Positions 1-7,839 of a stretch of 64,000 nt of DNA are shown piece by piece; the stretch's first letter is position 1, and each line of letters opens with the position of its first letter. The notes under the pieces were generated by a model, which had not been told where the DNA came from, searched no databases, and saw nothing but the letters and a program-made list of their open reading frames with translations. The stretch lies in contig NZ_BAABHA010000015.1 in assembly GCF_039541855.1 (NCBI RefSeq), positions 124,001 through 188,000 of the forward strand, given 5' to 3'. Origin of the DNA: Solirubrum koreensis (GTDB lineage: Bacteria; Bacteroidota; Bacteroidia; Cytophagales; Hymenobacteraceae). The position numbers and the translations under genes are program-made.

Positions 1-535
1 AATACACTTTGCGCTGCTGCAGGGCATGAATAATGGTGAGCAGCATCAGGTATTTGCCCAAGCTCCGCTTGCTGTAAGCCGGGTCGTAGAAATTCATGAT
101 GCCCGACAAGGTGCGGGTGCCGCTGTCGAAAATACCGGCCGCAATCAGCTGTTGCCCGTCGCGCACTTCCATTACCTGTGTGGGAAACACATTGTGCTTG
201 GCCCCGGCCAGAATAAAGGACTCCACGGTTTCGGGAGCATCGAAGTCGATGGAACAGCGGTAGCGGGCGTAGAGGTTCTCGTACTCGGCAGTAAGCTGAA
301 AAGGCTGGATAAGAACGTTGAACTGCTGGTTGAGCCGCAGCAAACGCCGCTGGTTGCGGCCGAACGATACGTTAGGCAGGATCAGGCGTAACCAGTGGGC
401 GGTGTACAGCGTGTCGTCGATGGGCAGGAAACGGCAGGTAAACAGGTCCTGGTGCATGCGGTAGTAACCCTGGCCCAGGTAATAATCGAGCACGTCGCCC
501 GGTATAGCGGTAAAAGAGGCGGGAGTAGCGGACAT
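1..535 (-). CDS. Arginyl/leucyl-tRNA-protein transferase-like protein, 3' end cut by window edge
   Basis: Leftward frame from an ATG at 535-533, open for 178 codons to the window edge. ATE/Bpt enzymes move an aminoacyl group from tRNA onto the N-terminus of proteins, marking them for degradation (N-degron pathway). Recognisable parts are a G-Y-Y-R-M segment near residues 23-27, the basic stretch FGRNQRRLLRLN near residues 58-69 (the SRSQRR region of the family), and a C-terminal acyltransferase-fold segment with V-M-E-V near 121 and FYDPAYSKRSLGKYL near 149-163. The extended Cys-rich N-terminus of larger family members looks reduced. It follows ybeY on the same strand with a hairpin between them. 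Exact acceptor and donor specificity cannot be told. Confidence 0.75.
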   Translation of the reverse strand, partial: MSATPASFTAIPGDVLDYYLGQGYYRMHQDLFTCRFLPIDDTLYTAHWLRLILPNVSFGRNQRRLLRLNQQFNVLIQPFQLTAEYENLYARYRCSIDFDAPETVESFILAGAKHNVFPTQVMEVRDGQQLIAAGIFDSGTRTLSGIMNFYDPAYSKRSLGKYLMLLTIIHALQQRKVY

Positions 536-554
536 AGTTGGCGGGTACCGGTAC

Positions 555-582
555 AGAAAACGCCCGCGGTTAGGCGGGCGTT
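555..582 (-). terminator. Hairpin after ybeY
   Basis: Arms at 559-567 and 574-582 form a 9-bp GC-rich stem with a 6-nt loop. Read leftward it is followed by a short T run (557-560). It lies just downstream of ybeY and upstream of the Bpt-like gene, so it probably ends or attenuates the ybeY transcript. Confidence 0.6.
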
Positions 583-611
583 GTCGGGCATTCAGGAAAC
601 GCAAGCTGCGG

Positions 612-1106
612 CTAGAACGTGCGCAGCGACAGGCAGTCGTCTTCCTTTTTGCGCATGGCCGTTTGGCTCAGCAGGTCTTTGTCTTTGTAGCCAAGCAGGT
701 GCAGCACGCCGTGAATCATCACACGGTGCAGCTCGTCGCGGAAGGAAACGTGGTGGGTTTCGGCGTTTTCGCGGATGCGGTCTACGGAAATGAACACGTC
801 GCCTTCGATGATGTCGGCGTCGTCGGCGTTATCAAACGTGATGACGTCGGTGTAGGTGTCGTGGTTCAGGTACTCCACGTTCACCTTGTGCAGGAACTCG
901 TCGGAGCAGAAGATGTAAGTCAGCTGCACAATTTTGTGCTCGTGCACGCTGGCCACACGTTCAATCCACTCGGTGAGCTGGGTGGCGTCGGACAGTTCAA
1001 AATCCACGTCCTCGACCACGAACTCGATGCCCGGCGCGTCGTGCAGGGGATTATAGTCGTCGTCCTCGCGGGGAGGCGGCAGCTGGGCGTCGTCGGCTGA
1101 AGTCAA
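612..1106 (-). CDS. ybeY: Endoribonuclease YbeY (rRNA maturation factor)
   Basis: YbeY is a metal-dependent RNase that takes part in 16S rRNA 3'-end maturation and ribosome quality control in the cytoplasm. The 164-residue product has the family signatures YTDVITFDN (85-93), GDVFIS (102-107) and HGVLHLLGY (132-140). In the classical H-x3-H-x5-H zinc motif the first two ligands are His132 and His136, while the third position is Asp142 (GYKDK instead of GYDH). I believe this change is common in Bacteroidetes. The first ~25 residues (acidic, Pro-rich) are longer than in most homologues, so the true start could be a little downstream. It lies 21 bp downstream of the RsbW-like gene and is probably cotranscribed with it. 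Confidence 0.9.
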   Translation of the reverse strand: MTSADDAQLPPPREDDDYNPLHDAPGIEFVVEDVDFELSDATQLTEWIERVASVHEHKIVQLTYIFCSDEFLHKVNVEYLNHDTYTDVITFDNADDADIIEGDVFISVDRIRENAETHHVSFRDELHRVMIHGVLHLLGYKDKDLLSQTAMRKKEDDCLSLRTF

Positions 1107-1127
1107 GGGAACTGCGGAGCTAGAAAG

Positions 1128-1571
1128 TTAAGAGGCTACGGCGTGGTCGTTAACGCCGTTCGAGCCAGCAGGCGGCAGGAAAAACGTTAGCTCCACCTTG
1201 CGGCCGTCGTTGGTAAACTCAACTTCGTCGGCGAGGTGGCGAATGAGGAAAATACCGCGGCCACCAGGATTTTCCAGGTTTTCGGGCGCGGTAGGGTCGA
1301 GCAAATTGGTGTAGTCGAAGCCCGTACCCTGATCTTCTACCTCGAAGGTCACGCGGTTATCGGCGACAGTCAGGGCCAACTGGACGTTTTTGTCCTTGTC
1401 GAACTTGTTGCCGTGGCGGATGGCGTTGTTCACGGCCTCCGTGACGGCCACCATGATGTTGCCGTAGATGTCGTCTTCGATGTGGAAGGTTTCCTTCGAG
1501 TTATCGATGAAACTCTCAACCACGCGGATATTTTCGACGAGGGAAGGTATCTGGATTCTGACCTGCTTCAT
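1128..1571 (-). CDS. RsbW/SpoIIAB-type ATP-binding protein (anti-sigma-factor kinase family)
   Basis: 147-residue single-domain GHKL ATPase. The N-box is EAVNNAIRHGN (45-55), the G1 box is around DQGTGF (80-85), and the G2 box is GGRGIFLIRHLADEV (103-117). These residues bind ATP-Mg in anti-sigma serine kinases. Related proteins either phosphorylate anti-sigma-factor antagonists or act as ATP-dependent partner switches; no STAS partner or sigma factor is next to it, so its target is unknown. It sits between the DUF4175 gene (39 bp upstream) and ybeY, an arrangement that suggests one leftward operon. Family assignment is firm; the role is inferred. Confidence 0.85.
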   Translation of the reverse strand: MKQVRIQIPSLVENIRVVESFIDNSKETFHIEDDIYGNIMVAVTEAVNNAIRHGNKFDKDKNVQLALTVADNRVTFEVEDQGTGFDYTNLLDPTAPENLENPGGRGIFLIRHLADEVEFTNDGRKVELTFFLPPAGSNGVNDHAVAS

Positions 1572-1610
1572 GGAGTGAAAAAAGGCGGCGGGGCGTAAAA
1601 GTAGGCAGCG

Positions 1611-4600
1611 TTATTTCATTTTCTGAAAATACTCGCTCACCTCCCGCTGATAATACGGAGTGAGGGCCGGGGGAACCGTACGTAGCAACTCCGTTTGGCG
1701 TTGGCGTTCCTGCTTGTATTTCTCGAAAGCAGGCGGGAAACCCGGCGGCACTACTCGTGCCGTTTCGGCTTCGCGCTTGTTGTCGAGGTCCCGCTCCCGG
1801 GCCGATTTCTCGGCTTCCAAGAGGCGGCTCAGGATCTGACGCTGGCGCATAACGGTTTGCTCCGTCAAGCGCTTGTTTACGAGGTCCGTTTCCGTTTGTT
1901 CCATCATTTTTTTCAGCTCCCCAAGGCCGCCCATGCCTTGGTCGCCTTTGCCATCCTTCTGGCCATTCTTGCCTTCTTTGGCGGCCTGCTGCATCTTTTC
2001 CAGCTCCTGCAGGGCCTGGCGAAGCATCTGCTGTTGGGCAGCCATTTTGGCTAATTCCTCCGAAAGCTGCCGGCCGCTTTTGCCACTCTGCTGGAGCTGC
2101 TGAATCTGCTGGTTAAGCTGCTCCTGCAGCTTGCCCATCTGGCCGGGGCTGGAGCCGGGTTTCTGGCCTTTTTTCTTTTTGCCGGGTTTGCCGCCGCTGC
2201 CTTTGGCCTGCTGGGCTTGGCGCTGCTGCTCCTGCATTTGCTTAAGCGCGTCGTTGAGCATCAGGGCCAGGTTGTTCATGCTGGTCATGGCCAGCTGCTG
2301 GTTGCCGGTTGCCCGACCCACATTGCGCTGGCGCAGCTGCTCCATGGCCTGGTCCATTTGGCCGTTCATCTCGCCCACTTCGCGGGTTACGAAGCTCTGG
2401 AGCTGGAATACCTTCTTGGCCAGGGCGTACAAAGAATCCTGAATCACCACGGCATCGTCGCGGAGCTTGCGCTGGGTTTGGCCCAGTTGCACGAAGCGCG
2501 GGTCGCTCTGATCTACCTGCCGGAAATCCTTCATCAGGCTTTCTTGGTCAAAGCTCAACTTAAGCAGGTTTTCCAGAATGTCGCGCAGGCCGTCGATGTT
2601 CTGCTGCTGCTGGTCCGACTCCTCTTCCTCCATGTTCTGACGCATTTTCTGCGCCATCTCCTTCATGTTCTGAGCGGCCTCTTTCTGATTTTGGGCGGCT
2701 TTCTGGTTCTGGTTTTTGCCGAGCTGCTCCTGGCTGTCCTGCATCTGCTGGTCCACCTCCTGCTGCTCCTGCTGCAGGGGGTCAAGATTGTTCTGGTGGT
2801 CGAGCTGCTGGTCGAGCTTCTGGGCCTCCTGCAGTTCCTTCTTCACCTCTTCGAAAGCCTTTTGGGCTTCCTGCTGCTGTTTTTTGAGCTGCTCGTTTTC
2901 CTGCTTGCGCTGGTCGTTGGGCTTCTCGGCGGCTTTTTCGGTTTGCTCGGCCAGTTTCTGCTCCTGCTCGGCTAGCTTTTCCAATTGCTCGGTGGCGCTT
3001 TCCATCTTCTGCTCCAGCTGCAGTTGCTTGAACATATCAAGGGCGCGCTCCAACTCCTTCTGCAGGGTTTGCTCCTTGTTTTCGAGCTGGTCGAGGAGCT
3101 TCTGCATGTCCATGTTATTGGGCGTTTTCTGCTGCTCCAGCATCTTCTGCAGCTCCTCGTAAAGCTTCTTGGTTTTCTCGTCGAGCAAGGAATCCATCAG
3201 CTTTTGCAGCTCCTGGGCCTTCTCGGCCAGCTGTTCGTTGCGCGGGTCCAGCTGGTTTTGCTTCTGGCTGAGCTGCTCAAACATCTGCTTCATGTCCTGC
3301 AGCTGCTGGTCCATCTGCAGCTTTTGGTCGAGCAGCTCCTTAAGCTCTTTCTTATCCGAAAAACTCAGCTCGCGCTTGGTCTTCAGCTTGTCTTCTACCT
3401 TGGCCAGTTCCCGCTGCATCTTCTCCGACTGCTTCTGGGCGCTGCTCAACTGGCTCTGCATCGATTTCGATGTGGCATTCAGCTGCTCTCGCAGCTCGGC
3501 GCGGCTGGGCAGGCGGTAGGTGAGCGGACGGGTGCGGGTGCTTTTAGCTCCGCGCAGGCCGTCGTTGTCCCACACTTCTACAGTGTACTCCAACTGCTGG
3601 CCCGGCTGCAGGCGCAGCGGCGCCAGGTCCCATTGGTGCGTGTACGTCTGCGACGGGCCGTTATTAGCCAAGCGGAGCGCGGTAGTGCGCCACGCGCCGG
3701 GCTGCTGGGCCGTGCCGGTGCGGTAGTGCAAGGCCAAACGCGTGAGGCCGTAATCATCCTGCAAGGTGCCGGCCAGGGCCAGAAAACGCTGCGTAACGGT
3801 GTCGGAAAATGCTTCTACCGTAACGCTGGGTGCTTGGTCGGGTACTACGGTGAGCTGGTACTCAATTGGCTCACGGTTGGGGCCGGCGGTGGCGTTGCGC
3901 AGCTGCACGCGGTACACCTGGCTGCGTACAGCCGGGCGCGTGAACGTGAATTGCTCGTCGCCGGCTTCGGTGGCGGCTAAGGTTTCGGCGGGGTCAAGGA
4001 ATTGCAGCTTCACTTCGTCGGTAGCGGCGGTGCTGAACTGCCAGGTGAGGCGCGTGCCTTCGGGCACCGTCAGGTTGCCTTCGTTAGGCAGTGTTTCGGC
4101 GGCGCGGCGCAGGTACGCAGGGTACTCGGCACGCACGGTAAACTCGCGTAGGTTGGGGCGTTCGAGCACGCGCAGCTCGTAATCATCGGAAGTGAAGCCG
4201 GCGGCGGCCAGTTGAAACGCTACGTCGCGCTGGGGCTGGCGGAAGGTGTAGGCGAAGCGGCCGGGCGCTACTTTAGTCAGGCGCCGCTCGGTGCCATCGA
4301 TAACCAGATTTACCTCGTTGGGCATGGCCTCGCCCTCAACGGTTACTTCCAGCTTGAAATCCTCGTTTTTGAAAGTCTTCAGCTGCTTATTTCCCACCAC
4401 AAACCGGAAGGGCATGGGGCGCGAGTAAGCACGGTTGTAGTGGAAAATGCGCTCGGTACCCTGCACGAACAGTGCGGGCCACACCAGTAGCAGCAGTGCC
4501 GCCACGGCGGCGGGCACGGCAGCATACTTCCACAGCGGCCGGGTTTCTTCCTTGATGCGGATGCGCTCGGCAAACTCCAGACCCGAGAGCTGCCCAGCGC

Positions 4601-5033
4601 GCTGCTCCAGGCTGGCCGCAATCAGGGCGTTGTCGCGGGCTTGGCCCTGCAGCTGCAGGGCGTTCAGGAGCTTGTCCTGCACTTCCGGGAACAGTTGACC
4701 TACGCGTTGCGCGGCCTGCTCATCGGATAAGAGGCGGCGCAGGTTGGTAAGCGCGGCCAAGGGCTGCCAGATCCAGCGTACAAAAGCCCACACGGTTAGG
4801 CCCAGAAACCCGAACAGAAGGCCGCCGCGCACCCAAGTAGGTAGGTACAGAAAGTATTCGAGCAGGTTGAAAACGACAAACAGCGTCAACAGCAAGCCGC
4901 CGGCCACCAAGGCGCCGCGTACGAGCAGGCTGAGGTAAAACTTCCGTTTGAAGCCTTCCAGGTGTTGACGCACGGCTTGCCAGCCCGAGGGTGCGGCAGC
5001 GGCGGAAGTGGGTAAAACTGGCGTTGCCGGCAT
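1611..5033 (-). CDS. DUF4175-family large membrane protein with long Gln-rich coiled coil
   Basis: 1140 residues from the ATG at 5033-5031; an upstream in-frame start at 5114 is possible but would precede a non-conserved basic stretch. Two transmembrane helices lie near residues 38-60 and 68-88 and a third near 165-188. A large periplasmic-type beta-rich region follows (about 200-510). From about residue 510 to the end the sequence is a very long Gln/Lys/Glu-rich coiled coil, broken by a Gly/Lys patch (GGKPGKKKKGQKPG). This organisation matches the DUF4175 family common in Bacteroidetes, whose function is not established. First gene of the probable leftward operon with the RsbW-like gene and ybeY. 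Confidence 0.85.
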   Translation of the reverse strand: MPATPVLPTSAAAAPSGWQAVRQHLEGFKRKFYLSLLVRGALVAGGLLLTLFVVFNLLEYFLYLPTWVRGGLLFGFLGLTVWAFVRWIWQPLAALTNLRRLLSDEQAAQRVGQLFPEVQDKLLNALQLQGQARDNALIAASLEQRAGQLSGLEFAERIRIKEETRPLWKYAAVPAAVAALLLLVWPALFVQGTERIFHYNRAYSRPMPFRFVVGNKQLKTFKNEDFKLEVTVEGEAMPNEVNLVIDGTERRLTKVAPGRFAYTFRQPQRDVAFQLAAAGFTSDDYELRVLERPNLREFTVRAEYPAYLRRAAETLPNEGNLTVPEGTRLTWQFSTAATDEVKLQFLDPAETLAATEAGDEQFTFTRPAVRSQVYRVQLRNATAGPNREPIEYQLTVVPDQAPSVTVEAFSDTVTQRFLALAGTLQDDYGLTRLALHYRTGTAQQPGAWRTTALRLANNGPSQTYTHQWDLAPLRLQPGQQLEYTVEVWDNDGLRGAKSTRTRPLTYRLPSRAELREQLNATSKSMQSQLSSAQKQSEKMQRELAKVEDKLKTKRELSFSDKKELKELLDQKLQMDQQLQDMKQMFEQLSQKQNQLDPRNEQLAEKAQELQKLMDSLLDEKTKKLYEELQKMLEQQKTPNNMDMQKLLDQLENKEQTLQKELERALDMFKQLQLEQKMESATEQLEKLAEQEQKLAEQTEKAAEKPNDQRKQENEQLKKQQQEAQKAFEEVKKELQEAQKLDQQLDHQNNLDPLQQEQQEVDQQMQDSQEQLGKNQNQKAAQNQKEAAQNMKEMAQKMRQNMEEEESDQQQQNIDGLRDILENLLKLSFDQESLMKDFRQVDQSDPRFVQLGQTQRKLRDDAVVIQDSLYALAKKVFQLQSFVTREVGEMNGQMDQAMEQLRQRNVGRATGNQQLAMTSMNNLALMLNDALKQMQEQQRQAQQAKGSGGKPGKKKKGQKPGSSPGQMGKLQEQLNQQIQQLQQSGKSGRQLSEELAKMAAQQQMLRQALQELEKMQQAAKEGKNGQKDGKGDQGMGGLGELKKMMEQTETDLVNKRLTEQTVMRQRQILSRLLEAEKSARERDLDNKREAETARVVPPGFPPAFEKYKQERQRQTELLRTVPPALTPYYQREVSEYFQKMK

Positions 5034-5187
5034 GGCGAACAGGGCTCGTCGAAAGAGAAATTCAGAGACAGGAAAGATACGGCGAAACCGGCCCCGCAGA
5101 TGGTCGGTGGCCAAGCCGTTGAGCTTGTAACCACGTCGCAGCCAAAAAAATTGCCGGACCCGTTACGTCACCGGCCTTACCGCCACG

Positions 5188-5967
5188 CTAGCTCAACTCC
5201 ACGAAGGCCGGGCAGTGGTCGGAGTGCACCGCATCGGGTAACAGACCAGCCGACTGCAGCCGGGGTTGCAGGGCATTGTCAGCCAGCAGGTAATCCAGGC
5301 GCCAGCCTACGTTGCGGGAACGGCTACCGGCGCGGTAGCTCCACCAGGAGTAGTGGTGCGGCTCGTCGCCGCGGTGGTGGCGGAAAGTGTCGGTGAACCC
5401 ATCCGACAGCAATTGGGCAAACCAAGCGCGTTCCTCGGGCGTGTAGCCGGGGCTGTTCTGGTTGGCCTTGGGGTTGTGCAGGTCAATGGGCGTGGGGCAG
5501 CAATTGAAGTCGCCGGCAATAACGAGCGGCGGCACGCTGTGGCGCAGCGCCTTCACGTAGGTAGAAAACCACGCCAGCCATTCCAGCTTGAACTGCTGCC
5601 GCTCTGGGCCGCTGGTGCCCGAGGGCATGTACACGTTCAGCACCGAAAAGTCATCGAAATCCAGGCGCAGCACCCGGCCTTCGTGGTCGTACAGGTCGCG
5701 GCCGCAGCCCATGGTCACGTTTTTCGGCTGCTGCTTGCTGAAGGTGGCCACGCCGCTGTACCCGGGTTTTTGGGCCGGATACAAGTAGGCATAGTAGCCC
5801 AGCGCCTCGAAGGCGGCTACGTCCAGCGCCTCGCGGCCGGCCTTAATTTCCTGCACGCACAGCACGTCGGGGTTGGCCTCGCGTATCCATTCAATCAGGC
5901 CTTTGCTGAGGGCCGAACGCAGGCCGTTGACGTTGTAGCTGATGATTTTCAAAGCGTTATTAATCAA
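5188..5967 (-). CDS. xthA: Exodeoxyribonuclease III
   Basis: Cytoplasmic AP endonuclease and 3'-5' exonuclease of base-excision repair. The 259-residue length is normal for the ExoIII/APE1 family. Visible motifs are YNVNGLRSAL (11-20), CVQEIKA with the metal-binding Glu (37-43), the VYMPSG segment, AGDFNCCPTPIDL with the catalytic Asp/Asn pair, the NVGWRLDYLL motif, and SDHCP near the C-terminus containing the general-base His. The first five residues precede the conserved start LKIISYNVNG, so a start slightly later is conceivable. The gene stands alone, with a palindromic repeat element just upstream of its start. Confidence 0.93.
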   Translation of the reverse strand: MINNALKIISYNVNGLRSALSKGLIEWIREANPDVLCVQEIKAGREALDVAAFEALGYYAYLYPAQKPGYSGVATFSKQQPKNVTMGCGRDLYDHEGRVLRLDFDDFSVLNVYMPSGTSGPERQQFKLEWLAWFSTYVKALRHSVPPLVIAGDFNCCPTPIDLHNPKANQNSPGYTPEERAWFAQLLSDGFTDTFRHHRGDEPHHYSWWSYRAGSRSRNVGWRLDYLLADNALQPRLQSAGLLPDAVHSDHCPAFVELS

Positions 5968-5972
5968 ATAGG

Positions 5973-6044
5973 ACGTCCTGCTGAGTTTATCGAACCGAAG
6001 TTTGGCTTAGAGCTTCCTTCGGTTCGATAAACTCAGCAGGACGT
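5973..6044. repeat. Palindromic dispersed-repeat (REP-like) element
   Basis: Two arms of 28 bp (5973-6000 and 6017-6044) are perfect reverse complements around a 16-nt loop. The arm begins ACGTCCTGCTGAGTTTATCG. The element sits between the xthA start and the 3' end of the next gene, and has no T run, so it looks more like a mobile palindromic repeat than a terminator. Its outer CGTCCTG...GAAG pattern recalls the second palindrome at 40466-40563. Confidence 0.75.
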
Positions 6045-6054
6045 TGAGGTAGGG

Positions 6055-6420
6055 TTAGGCATTCAAATCTTCCTGCTGGGCGAAGTATTCCAGAATGTGC
6101 CACTTAAGCATGCGCTCCTGCTCTTTCAGGCTGGCAAACGGCACGGGCTGCAGCAGGCGGTAGTGGGGCCAGCCTTCTTCGTCCACGCGCTCCAGTTCGT
6201 AGTAACCCGAGATGCTGAAAAGCCGGCAGGTAGCAATGTGCATCAGGTCCTGCTTTTGCTCTTTGGAGAACGGCCCGGCGCCCTGGCCCAGCTCCTGCAC
6301 GCCAATGAGCAGCAGCAGCGCGTTCAGGTCGGGCTTTTTGCCGAACCGCTCGCGCATTTCCGTCATCAGCAGCCACCAGCGGTGCTCAAACTGGGCCTCG
6401 GTTTCCTGGGGGTTGAGCAT
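6055..6420 (-). CDS. Conserved hypothetical protein, soluble, 121 aa
   Basis: I do not recognise a named domain. The product is soluble, without signal peptide or membrane segment, and has an amphipathic, leucine-rich middle (LNALLLLIGVQELGQG, about 34-49) and a Trp/Tyr-rich second half (YYELERVDEEGWPHYRLL). Its start lies 3 bp past the stop codon of the upstream CMD-family gene, which implies translational coupling and a linked role. The coding frame is supported by strong GC third-position bias and the absence of overlap with other plausible genes. Confidence 0.65.
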   Translation of the reverse strand: MLNPQETEAQFEHRWWLLMTEMRERFGKKPDLNALLLLIGVQELGQGAGPFSKEQKQDLMHIATCRLFSISGYYELERVDEEGWPHYRLLQPVPFASLKEQERMLKWHILEYFAQQEDLNA

Positions 6421-6423
6421 GGC

Positions 6424-6804
6424 TTAGGCGCTGTGCTCGGCGTGGGCCGGCGCCGGCTGCGCCGATTCTTCCTTCAGGGCTTCCCAGTACTCCACGGCGC
6501 GGCGGAAGTGGGGAATGACAATGCTGCCGCCGATGAGGTTGGCAATGGCAAACACTTCGTAAATCTCCGAGTCGTTGATGCCTTCTTCGTAGCACTTGCC
6601 AAGGTGGTATTTGATGCAGTCGTCGCAACGCAATACCATGGAGCAGGCCAGGCCCACAATTTCCTTGGTCTTCACGTCCAGAGCACCGGCTTGGTAGGTG
6701 TTCGTGTCGAGGTTGAAAAAGCGCTTGATGACCTTGTTATCCGCCGCCATGATCTTTTCGTTCATGCGCGAGCGGTAATCGTTGAATTCCGTGACGAGGC
6801 TCAT
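6424..6804 (-). CDS. Carboxymuconolactone decarboxylase (CMD)/AhpD-fold protein
   Basis: 126-residue all-helical protein. The diagnostic redox motif RCDDCIKYHL (about 59-68) has the CxxC pair and following His found in AhpD-like alkylhydroperoxidases, preceded by KTKEIVGLACSMVL and followed by AIANLIGGSIVIPHFRRAVEYW. Family members act either as peroxidase reductants or as small decarboxylases; the intact CxxC favours a thiol-redox role. It is the first gene of a two-gene leftward unit with the 121-aa protein (3-bp gap) and diverges from comF. Confidence 0.85.
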   Translation of the reverse strand: MSLVTEFNDYRSRMNEKIMAADNKVIKRFFNLDTNTYQAGALDVKTKEIVGLACSMVLRCDDCIKYHLGKCYEEGINDSEIYEVFAIANLIGGSIVIPHFRRAVEYWEALKEESAQPAPAHAEHSA

Positions 6805-6960
6805 GGTAAATCGTATGTTGTGAGTAAGGTGCCAGTGACCCGGCCAAGTAAATGGCTTTCCAGTCGCAAAGGTTTACATTCAGCCGCAATTACGCCCGGC
6901 TAGCTGCGGATTATAGCAACGCCGGGCTTACAACTACTTCCATTACTTACTTATCGGCTT

Positions 6961-7662
6961 ATGTTACGCGGTGCTCTATCCGATTTCATTGCGTTGGCCT
7001 TTCCGCACACCTGCCTGGCTTGCCTGCAGCCCTTGGCCCGCGGCGAAACGCATTTGTGCACCGATTGCCGCGCCCAACTCCCGTACACTGACTTCCACCG
7101 CCTTTCCCCTGCCGCTAACCCGCTGGCGCGGCTGTTTTGGGGCCGCGTGCCGGTGGAACATGTGCTGAGCTACCTGCGCTTTTTGCGCCGCGGCCGGGTA
7201 CAGCACCTTCTGCACCAGCTTAAGTATAAAGGCCAGCGCGAAGTAGGTTCTGCCCTGGGACTGATGTACGGACAGGAACTGGCCGAAATTGGACTGGGAA
7301 CCGACGTGCAACTCATTGCCCCCGTGCCGCTGCACCCGCGCAAACTGGCTAAGCGCGGCTACAACCAGTCCGACAGCTTTGCCGAAGGATTAGCGCAAAG
7401 CCTGGAACTGCCGTGGAGCCCCAGCACCCTGCAGCGCACCGATTACACCGCCTCCCAAACCCGCATGACCCGCTCGCAACGCTGGCAAAACGTAGCCGAC
7501 GTATTTGTGGTGCCCAACCCAACGGCAGTGCAAGGGCAACACGTGCTCATTGTGGATGACGTTCTGACAACCGGCGCCACCCTGGAAGCCTGCGCTGTAA
7601 AGCTGCTCGCGGCCGGTGCCGCCAAGGTAAACGTGGCTACCATTGCTTACGCCGAGCACTAG
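6961..7662 (+). CDS. ComF family phosphoribosyltransferase-like protein
   Basis: 233 residues. The N-terminus carries a four-cysteine zinc-binding pattern (C-LAC about residues 18-21, then C-TDC about 33-36). The C-terminal half is a type I phosphoribosyltransferase domain with the PRPP loop VLIVDDVLTTGATLEA (about 196-211) and the KRGYNQS segment (about 131-137). ComF is needed for natural transformation in competent bacteria (DNA-uptake helicase partner), but homologues are widespread in species not known to be competent. The gene starts with an ATG at 6961, divergent from the CMD gene, and no other competence gene is close by. Confidence 0.88.
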   Translation: MLRGALSDFIALAFPHTCLACLQPLARGETHLCTDCRAQLPYTDFHRLSPAANPLARLFWGRVPVEHVLSYLRFLRRGRVQHLLHQLKYKGQREVGSALGLMYGQELAEIGLGTDVQLIAPVPLHPRKLAKRGYNQSDSFAEGLAQSLELPWSPSTLQRTDYTASQTRMTRSQRWQNVADVFVVPNPTAVQGQHVLIVDDVLTTGATLEACAVKLLAAGAAKVNVATIAYAEH

Positions 7663-7839
7663 TTTATAGGAAGGAAAAATGTTTCGTCGTTACACTTTCT
7701 TGTCTTCGGAATAACAGTAATACAATACTCAAAGAAGAAGTAAACCCTTGATTTTGAGTAAAAATTAGGATTGCTTATCAGTGATATAGACAGATTGTAG
7801 ATATTGCTGACCTGTTTCATTTTCCATCTATCATACCTC

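Noticed and set aside
2217..3980. Long open frames antisense to the DUF4175 coiled coil
   Set aside because: Leu-rich translation is the complement of CAG/GAG-rich codons; DUF4175 on the other strand is clearly coding.
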